Source of the DNA: Aquincola tertiaricarbonis
GTDB lineage: Bacteria > Pseudomonadota > Gammaproteobacteria > Burkholderiales > Burkholderiaceae_C
DNA: 64,000 nucleotides
Direction of reading: 5' to 3'
NCBI RefSeq assembly: GCF_000969605.1
Contig: NZ_JZUE01000003.1
Coordinates: forward strand, 1-64,000
Each line of letters opens with the position of its first letter. Position 1 is the stretch's first letter. The position numbers and the translations under genes are program-made. Positions 1 through 9,438 of this stretch are shown piece after piece. A model generated the notes under the pieces. That model was not told the DNA's origin and searched no databases. It worked only from the letters and a program-made list of their open reading frames with translations.

Positions 1-59
1 CGGCGCTGGTGAAGGCGCTGGAGGTGATGGCGAATCACACGGTGGCGCCGGACGCCTGA
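1..59 (+). CDS. C-terminal tail of an unidentified protein (partial)
   Basis: Eighteen codons of a plus-strand frame enter from beyond the left edge and end at TGA (57-59), six bases before the stop of the convergent PHP phosphatase gene. The tail ends MANHTVAPDA and uses the same GC-rich codons as its neighbours. It is too short to assign to a family, and it could be a chance open frame. Confidence 0.35.
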   Translation, partial: ALVKALEVMANHTVAPDA

Positions 60-65
60 CGGCGT

Positions 66-938
66 TCAGTGTGGCCGGAGAATCCGGCCTTCCAGGGCTT
101 CCCACACCGGCTTCAACTGCCCCGGCAAGAACGGCAGCGCCCCCAGGTCGGTGTGGCTCTCGTCCGGCGAATGGAAATCGCTGCCGCGCGACGCATACAG
201 GTCGAACTCCTTGGCCATCTCCGCGTACTTCACATAGTCCGCGGTGGTGTGGCTGCCGGTCACCACCTCCACGCCTTGTCCGCCGTGCGCGATGAACTCG
301 GTGAACAGGGCGTATTCCTCCGTCGGCGTGAAGGCATAGCGACCCGGGTGGGCGATCACTGCCATGCCGCCCGCATCCACGATCCAGCGCACCGCGTCGC
401 GCAGCGTGGCCCACTTGAAGGGCACGAAGCCGGGCTTGCCTTCGGTGAGGAAGCGGCGGAACACCTCCGAGGTATCGGCGCACACGCCGGTGGCCACCAG
501 GTGGCGGGCGAAGTGGGTGCGGCTGATCAGCTCGGGGTTGCCCACGTACTGCAGCGCGCCTTCGAAGGCGCCCTGGATGCCCACCTGCGCCAGGCCGGCG
601 GCCATGTCGCGGGCGCGTTCCTCGCGGCCGCCGCGGGTGCGGCGCAGGCCTTCGTGCAGCGCCCGGTCGTCGATGTCGAAGCCCAGGCCGACGATGTGCA
701 CCGTGATGCCGGCGAAGGTGACCGAGATCTCGGCGCCGGTCAGGTAGTTCAGGCCCGCCGCCGCCGCCGCGTCGCGGGCGCGGTGCAGGCCGCCCACCTC
801 GTCGTGGTCGGTCAACGCCCAGAGCTCCACGCCATTGGCGGCGGCGCGGGCGGCGAGCTGTTCGGGCGTCAGCGTGCCGTCGGACACCTGCGAGTGGCAG
901 TGCAGGTCGGCATTGAGGATGGCGGTCGGGGCACTCAT
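66..938 (-). CDS. PHP-domain 3',5'-nucleoside bisphosphate phosphatase (RNase AM/TrpH family)
   Basis: A 290-residue protein of the PHP superfamily. Family members hydrolyse 3',5'-nucleoside bisphosphates such as pAp, or trim 5' ends of small RNAs (Rnm/YciV in E. coli), using a three-metal site in the cytoplasm. Metal-binding motifs are visible in order: DLHCHS near residue 11, LTDHDE near residue 42, HIVG around 80, a central HPG motif (VIAHPGRY) near 195, and SDFH near 255. The length is normal for the family. ATG at 938 leads straight into the first metal motif. The gene is monocistronic and ends tail-to-tail with the fragment at the left edge. The exact substrate cannot be read from sequence. 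Confidence 0.85.
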   Translation of the reverse strand: MSAPTAILNADLHCHSQVSDGTLTPEQLAARAAANGVELWALTDHDEVGGLHRARDAAAAAGLNYLTGAEISVTFAGITVHIVGLGFDIDDRALHEGLRRTRGGREERARDMAAGLAQVGIQGAFEGALQYVGNPELISRTHFARHLVATGVCADTSEVFRRFLTEGKPGFVPFKWATLRDAVRWIVDAGGMAVIAHPGRYAFTPTEEYALFTEFIAHGGQGVEVVTGSHTTADYVKYAEMAKEFDLYASRGSDFHSPDESHTDLGALPFLPGQLKPVWEALEGRILRPH

Positions 939-976
939 GGCGCGATTGTCTCAGCCGCGGCCCGCCCGCGAGCCCG

Positions 977-2101
977 TCAGGGCTGCAGCCGCAGGATGCG
1001 CCCGTCCGCGTTGTCCGTCAGCACGTACAGCCAGCCGTCCGACCCCTGCCGCACGTCGCGGATGCGCTCGCCCAGGCGGGTGAGCAGGCGCTCCTCGCTC
1101 ACCACCTTGTTGCTGCCGTCCAGCTGCAGCCGCAGCAGCGCCTGGCCGCGCAACGCGCCCATGAACAGGTTGCCCTGCCAGCCGGGGTAGCGCTCGCTGG
1201 TCAGGAAGGCCAGGCCCGAAGGCGCGATGGACACCGGCACCCAATGGCGCAGCGGCGGCACCACGTCGTCGCGGGCCTCGCCTTCGCCGATGCGGGTGCC
1301 CAGGCCGTAGTTGCGGCCATAGGTGATCACCGGCCAGCCGTGGTTGCGGCCCTTTTCCACGCGGTTGAGTTCGTCGCCGCCCTGCGGGCCATGCTCGGTG
1401 GCCCACAGCTCGCCGGTGGCCGGGTGCAGCGCCGCGCCCTGCACGTTGCGGTGGCCGTAGCTCCACAGCTCGGGCAGCGCGCCGGCCGGGGCGCCGGTGC
1501 TGCCGGCCGCGAAGGGGTTGCCCGGTGCCGGCTGGCCGTCGGTGGTGATGCGCACGATCTTGCCGATGTGGTTGCCGACCTGCTGCGCCTCTTCCTTCAG
1601 CGAGAAGCGGTCGCCCAGGGTGACGAACAGCGCGCCGCTGCGGTCGAACACCAGCCGCGATCCGAAGTGGCTGCCGCCGCTGTGCTTGGGCGCCTGGCGG
1701 AAGATCACCTGCACGTCGGACAAGGTGTTGCCGTCCAGCGTGGCCCGCGCCACGGCCGTGCCGTTGTTGCCGCCGTCGCCAGGCTCGCTGTAGCTCCAGT
1801 AGATGCGGCGGTTCTCGCCGAACCGCGGGTCCACCACCACGTCCAGCAGGCCGCCCTGGCCGCCGGCATCCACCTTGGGCAGCCCGGCCAGCGGAGCGCC
1901 TACGCTGCCATCGGCCGCGACGATGCGCAGCCGACCGGCCTTTTCCGTCACCAGCATGCGGCCGTCGGGCAGGAAGGCCAGGGCCCACGGATTCTGCAGC
2001 CCGCGGGCCACGGTGACGGTGCGCGGCTCGGCGGCCTGGGTGGACACCAGGGCCAGCGACAAGGCACAACCGGCGGCAAAGGCAAGCAGGGTACGTTTCA
2101 T
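977..2101 (-). CDS. PQQ-dependent sugar dehydrogenase (soluble aldose dehydrogenase type)
   Basis: A 374-residue secreted protein of the glucose/sorbosone dehydrogenase beta-propeller family (YliI/Asd-like). Relatives oxidise aldose sugars with PQQ in the periplasm. An N-terminal signal peptide (MKRTLLAFAAGCALSLAL, cleavage expected after TQAAE) precedes the typical opening blade with NPWALAFLPDG and LVTEKAGRL. Further family landmarks are SYGHRN, EHGPQGGDELN, and WYGR-like loops read here as TYGRNYGLG. No PQQ biosynthesis genes lie in the window, so cofactor supply is unknown. The gene stands alone, 38 bases from the PHP gene on the same strand. Confidence 0.82.
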   Translation of the reverse strand: MKRTLLAFAAGCALSLALVSTQAAEPRTVTVARGLQNPWALAFLPDGRMLVTEKAGRLRIVAADGSVGAPLAGLPKVDAGGQGGLLDVVVDPRFGENRRIYWSYSEPGDGGNNGTAVARATLDGNTLSDVQVIFRQAPKHSGGSHFGSRLVFDRSGALFVTLGDRFSLKEEAQQVGNHIGKIVRITTDGQPAPGNPFAAGSTGAPAGALPELWSYGHRNVQGAALHPATGELWATEHGPQGGDELNRVEKGRNHGWPVITYGRNYGLGTRIGEGEARDDVVPPLRHWVPVSIAPSGLAFLTSERYPGWQGNLFMGALRGQALLRLQLDGSNKVVSEERLLTRLGERIRDVRQGSDGWLYVLTDNADGRILRLQP

Positions 2102-2176
2102 GGACTGCAGGCCAGGGCGGCCGGGATGAAGGATGCAAGGATGGACCCGGCCACGGCAGGCCGGTTCCGCAAGCGG

Positions 2177-3904
2177 CTACACCGAGGCTTCCACCATCAT
2201 CTGCACGCGCTGCTGGCCTTGGTACTCGTCCAGGCAGATGCGGTAGGCCAGCCGGGCCCGCGCGGGCAGGGGCTCCACCCGGCCGAACCAGATGGCGTCG
2301 CGCAGTTGGCCGCCCAGCCGCAGCCGCAGCTTGAGGTGCTTCTCGCCCACCAGGCGCTGGGCGATGACGTCCACCTCGTCGCAGAAGGTGGGCGCCTCGA
2401 AGGCCTGGCCCCACACCTGGCCGTCCAGCACCTGCACCGTCTCGGCATTGAAGTACTCCACCGGCAGCGCGCCGTCGGTGCGCAGCCGGCGCTGCAGGGT
2501 GTCGGCGTCCAGCCATTCGCGCGCCACCTGCTGCAGCGCCTCGGCAAAGGTGGTGAAGCCGTCCTCGTCGAGGGTGCAGCCCGCGGCCATCGCATGGCCG
2601 CCGAACTTGCGCAGCACGCCGGGATGGCGCTTGCTCACCAGGTCCAGCGCATCGCGCAGATGAAAGCCCGGAATGCTGCGGCCCGAGCCCTTGAGCAGCC
2701 CGTCCTGCCCGCGCGCGAAGACGAAGGTGGGCCGGTGCAGGCGGTCCTTCAGGCGGCCGGCGACGATGCCCACCACGCCTTCATGGAACTCGTCGTCGAA
2801 CAGGGCCAGCGCGGGCGGCGGCTCGCCATCGGGCATCAGCCGGTCGAGCAGGGCCTCGGCCTGGTCGCGCATGCCGCTTTCCACGGTGCGCCGCTCGCGG
2901 TTGATGGCATCGAGCTGGCCGGCCAGCTCGATGGCGCGTGCGCTGTCGTCGGTGGTCAGGCATTCGATGCCCAGCGTCATGTCCGCCAGCCGGCCGGCGG
3001 CATTGATGCGCGGGCCCAGTGCAAAGCCGAAGTCGAAGGCGCTGGCGCGGCTGGCATGGCGCCCCGCCGCGCTGAACAGCGCCGCCACGCCGGGTTGCAT
3101 GCGCCCGGCGCGGATGCGCTTCAGGCCCTGCGCGACCAGGCGGCGGTTGTTGGCGTCGAGCTTCACCACGTCGGCCACGGTGCCCAGGGCCACCAGGTCG
3201 AGCAATGCGTCCAGCTTGGGCTGGGTGGCGGCATCGAACACGCCGCGTGCGCGCAGCTCGGCCCGCAGCGCCAGCAGCACATAGAACATCACGCCCACGC
3301 CGGCCAGCGACTTGCTCTCGAAGCCGCAGCAGGGCTGGTTGGGGTTCACGATCACGTCGGCCTCGGGCAGCACCACGGTGTTGCCCACCACGGCGGGCAG
3401 GTGGTGGTCGGTCACCAGCACCTGCAGCCCCAGCGCGCGGGCATGGGCCACGCCTTCGAGGCTGGCGATGCCGTTGTCTACCGTCACCAGCAGGTCGGGC
3501 TGCTGCTGCATCGCCAGGTCGACGATGGTGGGCGTGAGGCCGTAGCCGTGCAGCGCGCGGTCGGGCACCACGTAGCGCAGCGTGCCAGGCTGCGCGCCGA
3601 GCATGGCCAGGCCGCGCAGCGCCACGGCGCAGGCGGTGGCGCCATCGCAGTCGTAGTCGGCCACGATGCAGATGCGGCCGCCGCGGGCCAGCGTGTCGGC
3701 CAGCAGCACCGCGGCGGCCTGGGTGCCGTGCAGCGCGGCGGGCGGCAGCAGCCGGCCCAGGCCGTCGTCCAGGTCGTCGGGCGTGCGCACGCCGCGAGCG
3801 GCGAACAGCCGCGCCAGCAGCGGGTGCACGCCCGCCTGCTCCAGCGCGAAGGCCACCCGCGGCGGCACGTCGCGGGCTTCGAGCAAGACGTTGGAACCGC
3901 TCAC
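2177..3904 (-). CDS. recJ: single-stranded-DNA-specific exonuclease RecJ
   Basis: A 575-residue DHH-superfamily 5'-to-3' ssDNA exonuclease that acts in recombinational and mismatch repair. The metal-binding motifs of the DHH domain are visible: DYDCDG near residue 83, VDNG near 143 and TDHH near 167. The DHHA1 domain carries the GGHAMAAG motif near residue 440, followed by a C-terminal OB-like domain. GTG at 3904 was chosen because it overlaps the upstream stop in GTGA (4-base overlap), gives the usual RecJ length (E. coli 577) and begins just before the conserved N-terminus. The coupling to the COG4255-like gene suggests translational linkage. Confidence 0.94.
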   Translation of the reverse strand: MSGSNVLLEARDVPPRVAFALEQAGVHPLLARLFAARGVRTPDDLDDGLGRLLPPAALHGTQAAAVLLADTLARGGRICIVADYDCDGATACAVALRGLAMLGAQPGTLRYVVPDRALHGYGLTPTIVDLAMQQQPDLLVTVDNGIASLEGVAHARALGLQVLVTDHHLPAVVGNTVVLPEADVIVNPNQPCCGFESKSLAGVGVMFYVLLALRAELRARGVFDAATQPKLDALLDLVALGTVADVVKLDANNRRLVAQGLKRIRAGRMQPGVAALFSAAGRHASRASAFDFGFALGPRINAAGRLADMTLGIECLTTDDSARAIELAGQLDAINRERRTVESGMRDQAEALLDRLMPDGEPPPALALFDDEFHEGVVGIVAGRLKDRLHRPTFVFARGQDGLLKGSGRSIPGFHLRDALDLVSKRHPGVLRKFGGHAMAAGCTLDEDGFTTFAEALQQVAREWLDADTLQRRLRTDGALPVEYFNAETVQVLDGQVWGQAFEAPTFCDEVDVIAQRLVGEKHLKLRLRLGGQLRDAIWFGRVEPLPARARLAYRICLDEYQGQQRVQMMVEASV

Positions 3905-4839
3905 AAGCTCTCCAGCAAAGGTGCCGCGGCACGGCGTGCGGGGCGCAGCCGTTGCCACAGCGATGGCTTCCGATACGTATAGCTGATGGCGCTGGCTTCG
4001 CCGCACAAGGTGAGTCGCGCGCCGGGCTGCTGCGCCGATTGCGCGATGGGGCCGGCATCCAGCGCATGCCACTGCTGCACCCAGCTGAACCAGTCCTCGC
4101 CCAGCGCCGGCTGGATCAGGCGGTGGTCCACCTGCGGCGCGGCGGCTTCGTCGGCCGGCTGCCAGGCGCCGGTGGCGCTGAGCCAGAAGGAGTTGACCGG
4201 CAGCAGGCCCTGCGCCTCGCGCGCCTGGTTGATGGGATGCTCGTGCAGCAGCATCTGCACCTCGTTCTGCAGGCGGCGCCACAGGCGCGCCGCGCCCTGG
4301 CCGGCCGCACGCGGCAGCCACTGGTCGATGCCGCGGTTCATCACACGGTCCAGCGAGGCGGTGGGCAGGGTGGCCAGCGAAGGGTGCGACGCAGCCCAGC
4401 GGTCGGGACCCTGCCACAGCAGCCGCGCGCCATCGCCTTCGAACAGCGGCAGCACCGCATCGAACACGGCGCGCGACTGCGCTTCGTCCAGCGACAAGGC
4501 AGCGGGCGGCAGCAGCGTCACCTGGTCGGAGCCCACGGCCCAGTGGGCGGGCGTCACCCAGCCCCAGCCGGCGGCCTCCTCGCCGGCGGGCGGCTGGCCC
4601 ATCTCGCGGGCGGCAAAGGGCAGCAGGCCGTCCGCCAGCTGGCCGTCGGCGGCCTGCCAGCCCAGCGCGCGGGCCAGCACCCGCTCATGCGGCGGCGACA
4701 GGCTGGTCTCGTCGCCGGCATCGCGCTCGGCCTCGGCCCAGGTGGCCAGCAGGGTTTCGAGGTGGGGCAGCTGCAGTTGGCTCAGCGCATGGCGCCCGGC
4801 GTCCGACAGCGGCGCCGCATGGGGAATCAGCAGGTGCAT
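3901..4839 (-). CDS. conserved protein of COG4255 type, coupled to recJ
   Basis: A 312-residue cytoplasmic protein. I recognise the architecture as the betaproteobacterial protein found upstream of recJ, which is sometimes auto-annotated as a phosphoglycerate mutase homologue; the family name is recalled, not searched. It opens with MHLLIPHAAPLSD and has a tryptophan-rich C-terminal half (WLSATGAW, WFSWVQQWHALD). No transmembrane segment, signal peptide or recognisable catalytic motif is visible, so a mutase function is not supported. ATG at 4839 is chosen over upstream in-frame codons because similarity to the usual start lies there and because lolC begins divergently only 56 bases away. Confidence 0.65.
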   Translation of the reverse strand: MHLLIPHAAPLSDAGRHALSQLQLPHLETLLATWAEAERDAGDETSLSPPHERVLARALGWQAADGQLADGLLPFAAREMGQPPAGEEAAGWGWVTPAHWAVGSDQVTLLPPAALSLDEAQSRAVFDAVLPLFEGDGARLLWQGPDRWAASHPSLATLPTASLDRVMNRGIDQWLPRAAGQGAARLWRRLQNEVQMLLHEHPINQAREAQGLLPVNSFWLSATGAWQPADEAAAPQVDHRLIQPALGEDWFSWVQQWHALDAGPIAQSAQQPGARLTLCGEASAISYTYRKPSLWQRLRPARRAAAPLLESL

Positions 4840-4880
4840 GGCGGCAATTATCCCGGCACAAGCCGGCAAACACCCTGGGC

Positions 4881-4886
4881 TACCAT
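4881..4886 (+). promoter_or_regulatory. possible -10 hexamer for lolCD
   Basis: TACCAT lies 9 bases before the lolC ATG, inside the 56-base divergent gap to the COG4255-like gene. It would give a leader of at most a few bases. No convincing -35 is present, so this is a weak assignment. Confidence 0.25.
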
Positions 4887-4895
4887 GCGCCCCGC

Positions 4896-6170
4896 ATGAC
4901 AAGACCATCCAGTTCCTGGCCCTACGAATTGCAGATCGGCTGGCGCTATACCCGCGCCGGCCGGGCCGGGCGCCGTAACGGCTTCATCTCGTTCATCTCG
5001 GGCGTGTCGATGCTGGGCATCGCGCTCGGCGTGGCCGCGCTCATCATCGTGCTGTCGGTGATGAACGGCTTCCAGAAGGAAGTGCGCGACCGCATGCTGA
5101 GCGTGATCCCGCACGTCGACCTGTTCGATGCGCAAGGCGCGCCGATGCTCGACTGGCAGGCCACCGCGGCGCGCGTGAAGCAGCTGCAGCCCGACGTGAT
5201 CGGCGCCGCGCCCTTCGTGGCGCAGCAGGCCCTGGTGGCCCGCGGCGATGACATGCGCGGCGTGCTGGTGCGCGGCATCTCTCCGGCCGACGAGGCGCAG
5301 GTCACGCCGCTGGCCGCCAGCCTGCGTGACGGCGCCTTCGGCCTGCTGCAGCCCGGGCAGTGGAACATCGTGCTGGGCGCCGAGCTGGCCCGCCAGCTGG
5401 GCGTGCAGCCGGGCTCGCAGGTGACGCTGGTGGCGCCCAACGGGCAGGTGACGCCAGCCGGCGTGGTGCCCCGGCTCAAGCAGTTCACCGTGGCGGGGCT
5501 GTTCGAGTCGGGCCACTACGAATACGACAGCTCGCTGGTGATGATCCACCTGGACGATGCCTCGGTGCTGTTCCGCACCGGCGGGCCCACCGGGCTGCAG
5601 CTCAAGCTGCGCGACCTCAACGATGCGCGCGCGGTGGCCGCGCAGCTGGGCACCGCACTCGGCTCCGACGTGGTGGTACGCGACTGGACCCGCACCAACC
5701 GCAACTGGTACGACGCGGTGCAGCTCGAAAAGCGCATGATGTTCATCATCCTCACGCTGATCGTGGCGGTGGCCGCGTTCAATCTCGTCAGCACGCTGGT
5801 GATGACGGTGACCGACAAGCGCGCCGACATCGCCATCCTGCGCACGCTGGGCGCCAGTCCGCGGTCGATCATGGGCATCTTCATGGTGCAGGGCGCCGCC
5901 TCGGGCATCGTGGGCACGGCGACCGGCGTGCTGATGGGCCTGCTGGTGGCCTTCAACATCGACACCATCGTGCCGGCCATCGAGCGGCTGCTGAACACCA
6001 GCTTCCTGCCGGCCAGCGTGTACGTCATCAGCCGCATGCCCAGCGATCCGCAGTGGGACGACATCGCGCCCATCGGCGTGATCTCGCTGGTGCTGGCCTT
6101 CCTGGCGACGATCTATCCGAGCTGGCGCGCGAGCCGCATCAATCCCGCGGAAGCGCTTCGTTATGAATGA
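4896..6170 (+). CDS. lolC: lipoprotein-releasing system inner-membrane permease (LolC/LolE family)
   Basis: A 424-residue permease of the Lol ABC transporter that extracts outer-membrane lipoproteins from the inner membrane for hand-over to LolA. One transmembrane segment near residues 28-55 ([20 protein letters not shown]) is followed by the large periplasmic MacB-PCD domain (about 60-270). Three C-terminal FtsX-type membrane helices come last, including the coupling-helix region [17 protein letters not shown]. The gene overlaps lolD by 8 bases. Only one permease gene is present, unlike E. coli lolCDE, so it probably forms a homodimer (LolF-type arrangement), as in many non-enteric proteobacteria. 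Confidence 0.92.
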   Translation: MTRPSSSWPYELQIGWRYTRAGRAGRRNGFISFISGVSMLGIALGVAALIIVLSVMNGFQKEVRDRMLSVIPHVDLFDAQGAPMLDWQATAARVKQLQPDVIGAAPFVAQQALVARGDDMRGVLVRGISPADEAQVTPLAASLRDGAFGLLQPGQWNIVLGAELARQLGVQPGSQVTLVAPNGQVTPAGVVPRLKQFTVAGLFESGHYEYDSSLVMIHLDDASVLFRTGGPTGLQLKLRDLNDARAVAAQLGTALGSDVVVRDWTRTNRNWYDAVQLEKRMMFIILTLIVAVAAFNLVSTLVMTVTDKRADIAILRTLGASPRSIMGIFMVQGAASGIVGTATGVLMGLLVAFNIDTIVPAIERLLNTSFLPASVYVISRMPSDPQWDDIAPIGVISLVLAFLATIYPSWRASRINPAEALRYE

Positions 6171-6852
6171 GCTTTCCCGCACCGTGCTCAAGTGCAGCGG
6201 CCTGCGCAAGCGCTTCCATGAGGGCACGATCGACGTCGAGGTGCTCAAGGGCATCGAACTGGACGTGCGTGCCGGCCAGACGCTGGCCATCGTCGGCGCC
6301 TCGGGCTCGGGCAAGAGCACGCTGCTGCACCTTCTGGGTGGGCTGGATGCGCCCACCACCGGCAAGGTGGAGCTGATGGGCCGCGACTTCGCCACCATGG
6401 GCGCGGGCGAGCAGGGCCGTTGGCGCAACCAGCACCTGGGCTTCGTCTACCAGTTCCACCACTTGCTGCCCGAGTTCACCGCGCTGGACAACGTGGCCAT
6501 GCCGCTGCGCATCCGCCGCATGGGCGGGCCGCAGGCGCTGGCCACCGCACGCGAGGCCCTGGCTCGCGTGGGCCTGGCGCAGCGGGTGGACCACCGGCCC
6601 TCGGAGCTGTCGGGCGGCGAGCGGCAGCGCGTGGCCATCGCGCGGGCGCTGGTCACCGGCCCGGCCTGCGTGCTGGCCGACGAGCCCACCGGCAACCTGG
6701 ACCGCGAGACCGCGCAGGTGGTGTTTGCCGAGATGCTGGCCATGGCGCGCGAACGCGGCACCGCCTTCGTGCTGGTGTCGCACGATGAAAGCCTGGCGTC
6801 ACGCTGCGACCGCATGCTGCGCATGCGCAGCGGCGTGCTCGGCGAAGGCTGA
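6163..6852 (+). CDS. lolD: lipoprotein-releasing system ATP-binding protein LolD
   Basis: A 229-residue ABC ATPase that powers lipoprotein release with the LolC/E permease. The Walker A motif GASGSGKST (near residue 46), the Q-loop region [16 protein letters not shown] characteristic of LolD, the signature [15 protein letters not shown] and Walker [11 protein letters not shown] are all intact. The start overlaps the end of lolC by 8 bases, so the two are translationally coupled. An alternative ATG lies one frame-shifted base set downstream (6167) but is not in frame. Length is typical (E. coli 233). Confidence 0.95.
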   Translation: MNELSRTVLKCSGLRKRFHEGTIDVEVLKGIELDVRAGQTLAIVGASGSGKSTLLHLLGGLDAPTTGKVELMGRDFATMGAGEQGRWRNQHLGFVYQFHHLLPEFTALDNVAMPLRIRRMGGPQALATAREALARVGLAQRVDHRPSELSGGERQRVAIARALVTGPACVLADEPTGNLDRETAQVVFAEMLAMARERGTAFVLVSHDESLASRCDRMLRMRSGVLGEG

Positions 6853-6861
6853 AGAATCCTG

Positions 6862-6876
6862 CGCTGTCCTACAGCG
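6862..6876. promoter_or_regulatory. 15-bp inverted repeat between lolD and the antiporter gene
   Basis: CGCTGT-CCT-ACAGCG is a perfect 6-bp inverted repeat with a 3-base centre, 9 bases after the lolD stop and about 125 bases before the next start. No T-tract follows, so it is either a weak terminator hairpin or a protein-binding palindrome for the downstream antiporter gene. The rest of the 148-base gap shows only the ribosome binding site GAGGAG at its end. Confidence 0.3.
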
Positions 6877-7000
6877 ACACGCGGCATCGGCTGACACGGT
6901 TTTGCACGCCGCCTGCGGAAGATGGCGGGCCGGCCCCGGCACGACCCGGTGCCACCGTATCGGCCATCGCTGCCCATAACGACGATAACGAGGAGAGTGC

Positions 7001-8215
7001 ATGACCGACTCGCTGTGGTCTTTCGTGATCACCGCGCCTTGGGCGCTGCGCCCCGACACCCTGCTGGGGGCCAGCCTGCTGATGGTGGCCGCCGCCCTGC
7101 TGGGAGAACTGGCCTGGCGCCGGCTGCGCTGGCCGCGGCTGACGGGTTATGCCGCGGTGGGCGCGGTGCTGGCCCTCACCGGCCTGGGGGCCGAAGGCAA
7201 CGAGGCCGCGCTGCGGCTGGCCGTGGACGTGGCGCTGGCACTGCTGCTGTTCGAGGCCGGCGCACGGCTGAACCTGCGCTGGCTGGCGCGCAATCCGTGG
7301 CTGCTGGCCACCAGCCTGTTCGAGGCGGCGCTGGCCGGCATCGTGGTGCTGGTGGCCGCGCGCCTGATGGGGGTGCCGCCGGCGGTCGCCGGGCCGCTGG
7401 CCATCATCTGCATGTGCGTGTCGCCCGCGGTGGTGCAGCGGGTGGTGGGCGAGTGCGGCGCGGCCGGGCAGGTGACGGAACGGCTGATGGCCCTGTCCGC
7501 CCTCAACACGCTGTATGCGGTGCTGGCGCTGAAGCTGCTGAGCGCCGGCCTGCTGCTCAGTGACCCGGGCACCTGGCTCAGTGCGCTGCCCACCGTCACC
7601 GTCTCCTTCTTCGGGTCGTTCCTGGTGGGCGCCGCGCTCGGCTCGCTGCTGGCGCTGATGGCGCGCCGGCTGGACCTGCGCAACGAGAATTCGGTGGTGC
7701 TGGTGCTGGGCTGCGTGATGGTGGCGCTGGTGGTGGCCAAGACGCTGCAGCTCAGCCTGCTGCTGGTGCCCCTGCTGGCCGGCATGTGGCTGCGCAACCG
7801 GACCGACCGGCCCTGGGTGTGGCCGCGCCACTTCGGCACCGTGGGCGGCGTGCTGGTGCTGGTGCTGTTCGTGGCCGTCAGCTCGGCCTGGTCGCCGGCC
7901 GCGCTCGTGACCGCGGGCGGCGTGGCCGCGGTGCTGGTGGTGGTGCGCTGGCTGGCCAAGATCACCGCCGTGTTCATGCTGGCCCGGCCCAGCGGCCTGG
8001 CCTGGAAGCAGGCCTGCGCGCTGGGGGCGTCGCTGCTGCCGCTGTCGGCCACCGCCTGGGTGCTGGCGCTGGACTTCGGCGTGGCGCATCCGCAGGTGGG
8101 CCCGGCGCTGCTGCCGTTCGTGCTGGCCATGCTGGCCTTCATCGAGCTGCCTTCGCCGCTGGTGGTGATGTACAGCCTGCGCGCGGTGGGCGAAATTGAA
8201 AAGGAACGCCAATGA
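7001..8215 (+). CDS. CPA2-family cation:proton antiporter (Kef/NapA-like membrane protein)
   Basis: A 404-residue integral membrane protein made almost entirely of hydrophobic helices, with about 11-12 predicted spans. The arrangement resembles the Na+/H+ exchanger domain of CPA2 antiporters: a short periplasmic N-terminus, an early LLLFEAGARLNL segment like the LLFFVGLELD region of KefC, and the inverted-repeat core. The C-terminal NAD-binding RCK domain of Kef proteins is absent, so it is a transport-domain-only member. A strong ribosome binding site (GAGGAG, 5 bases ahead) supports ATG at 7001. Ion specificity cannot be inferred. It differs clearly from the RCK-bearing KefC-like protein at 51.8-53.7 kb. 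Confidence 0.72.
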   Translation: MTDSLWSFVITAPWALRPDTLLGASLLMVAAALLGELAWRRLRWPRLTGYAAVGAVLALTGLGAEGNEAALRLAVDVALALLLFEAGARLNLRWLARNPWLLATSLFEAALAGIVVLVAARLMGVPPAVAGPLAIICMCVSPAVVQRVVGECGAAGQVTERLMALSALNTLYAVLALKLLSAGLLLSDPGTWLSALPTVTVSFFGSFLVGAALGSLLALMARRLDLRNENSVVLVLGCVMVALVVAKTLQLSLLLVPLLAGMWLRNRTDRPWVWPRHFGTVGGVLVLVLFVAVSSAWSPAALVTAGGVAAVLVVVRWLAKITAVFMLARPSGLAWKQACALGASLLPLSATAWVLALDFGVAHPQVGPALLPFVLAMLAFIELPSPLVVMYSLRAVGEIEKERQ

Positions 8216-8225
8216 GCAACGCCGC

Positions 8226-8286
8226 ACGGCCGCCCGAAGGCGGTGCTCCTCCCTCCCGGAGGGATCCCGCGCAGCGGGAGGGTGCC
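8226..8286. repeat. GC-rich intergenic repeat with nested hairpins upstream of ybdK
   Basis: Nested inverted repeats fill the gap: CGCC-CGAA-GGCG (8231-8242), an outer stem CCCTCCC (8251-8257) with GGGAGGG (8276-8282), and an inner CCCGC-GCA-GCGGG (8266-8278). The right arm GGGAGGG is also the only plausible Shine-Dalgarno for ybdK, 9 bases before its ATG, so folding would hide it. The core GCGCAGCG recurs in the repeat at 48.74 kb. Such elements are common between genes in Burkholderiales; that statement is from memory. Confidence 0.55.
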
Positions 8287-8291
8287 CCATC

Positions 8292-9428
8292 ATGAGCCTC
8301 GAAGCCTTTGCCTCCTCCAAGTCCTTCACCATGGGCGTGGAGCTGGAGCTGCAGATCGTCAACCGGCACGACTACGACCTGACCAACGGCGCCACCGACC
8401 TGCTGCGCGTGATGGAGCGCCACAAGTTGGAAGCCGACGTCAAGCCGGAGATCACCAGCAGCATGATCGAGACGTCCACCGGCATCTGCGAGCGCCACCA
8501 CGACGTCATCACGCAGCTGACCGACGTGCGCGACGCGCTGGTGGACAGCGCCGGCCAGCTCAACCTGCGGCTGTGCGGCGGCGGCACCCATGCCTTCCAG
8601 GACTGGAGCCAGCGCCGCATCGTCGACACGCCGCGCTACCTGCAGGTCTCGCAGCTGTACGGCTACCTGAGCAAGCAGTTCACCGTGTTCGGCCAGCATG
8701 TGCACATCGGCTGCCCCTCGCCCGACGATGCGCTGTGGCTGCTGCATGCGCTCAGCCGCTACGTGCCGCATGTGATCGCGCTGTCGGCCTCGTCGCCCTA
8801 CATCCAGGGCAGCGACACCGGCTATGAGTCGTCGCGGTTGAACACGGTGTCGGCCTTCCCGCTGTCGGGCCGTGCGCCCTTCATGCTGAAGTGGAGCGAG
8901 TTCGAGCACTTCTTCAGCAAAATGGAGCATACCGGCGTCGTCAAGTCGATGAAGGACTTCTACTGGGACATCCGCCCCAAGCCCGAGTTCGGCACGATCG
9001 AGGTGCGCGTGATGGACGTGCCGCTGACGGTGGAAAAGGCCGCCGCCATCGCGGTGTACCTGCAATGCGTGGCCCGCTGGCTGCTGACCGAGAAGCCCTT
9101 CGAGCCGCAGGACGACGACTACCTCGTCTACACCTACAACCGCTTCCAGGCCTGCCGCTTCGGGCTCGACGGCGAGGTGGTGGACCCGCGCACCGCCGAG
9201 CACAAGCCGCTGCGCCAGCTCATCGCTCAGACGCTGCAGCAGGTGGAGATGCATGCCATCGAGCTGCGCGCCGAGAAGGGCCTGCTTCTGCTGCGCGACC
9301 AGCTCACCCGCGACCAGCCCAGCGACGCCGGCTGGCTGCGTTCCATCCAGCAGCGCGAGCAATACCTGCCCGAGGTGGTGCGCCAGCAGTGCCTGCGCTT
9401 CGAGGGCGTGAGGGCGCCGCTTCGCTAG
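8292..9428 (+). CDS. ybdK: carboxylate-amine ligase, YbdK/GCS2 family
   Basis: A 378-residue member of the glutamate-cysteine ligase type 2 family. E. coli YbdK has weak gamma-glutamylcysteine synthetase activity; the physiological substrate is unresolved. Conserved features include the opening TMGVELELQIVN, the metal/ATP motif ending SSMIETSTGICE, HVHIGCPSPDDAL near residue 138 and FGTIEVRVMDVPLT near 237. ATG at 8292 places the family's conserved GVELE motif at residue 16, as expected; an upstream in-frame ATG at 8196 would lie inside the antiporter gene and add non-conserved sequence from the repeat. The gene ends 10 bases from the convergent trypsin-like gene. Confidence 0.88.
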   Translation: MSLEAFASSKSFTMGVELELQIVNRHDYDLTNGATDLLRVMERHKLEADVKPEITSSMIETSTGICERHHDVITQLTDVRDALVDSAGQLNLRLCGGGTHAFQDWSQRRIVDTPRYLQVSQLYGYLSKQFTVFGQHVHIGCPSPDDALWLLHALSRYVPHVIALSASSPYIQGSDTGYESSRLNTVSAFPLSGRAPFMLKWSEFEHFFSKMEHTGVVKSMKDFYWDIRPKPEFGTIEVRVMDVPLTVEKAAAIAVYLQCVARWLLTEKPFEPQDDDYLVYTYNRFQACRFGLDGEVVDPRTAEHKPLRQLIAQTLQQVEMHAIELRAEKGLLLLRDQLTRDQPSDAGWLRSIQQREQYLPEVVRQQCLRFEGVRAPLR

Positions 9429-9438
9429 GGGCCGGCTG

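Noticed and set aside
1244-3982. Very long open frame on the plus strand opposite recJ and the sugar dehydrogenase (about 900 codons)
   Set aside because: Composition is His/Gln/Gly/Ala/Arg-rich without any domain, and it lies antisense to two well-recognised genes; long antisense frames are expected at 70% GC.
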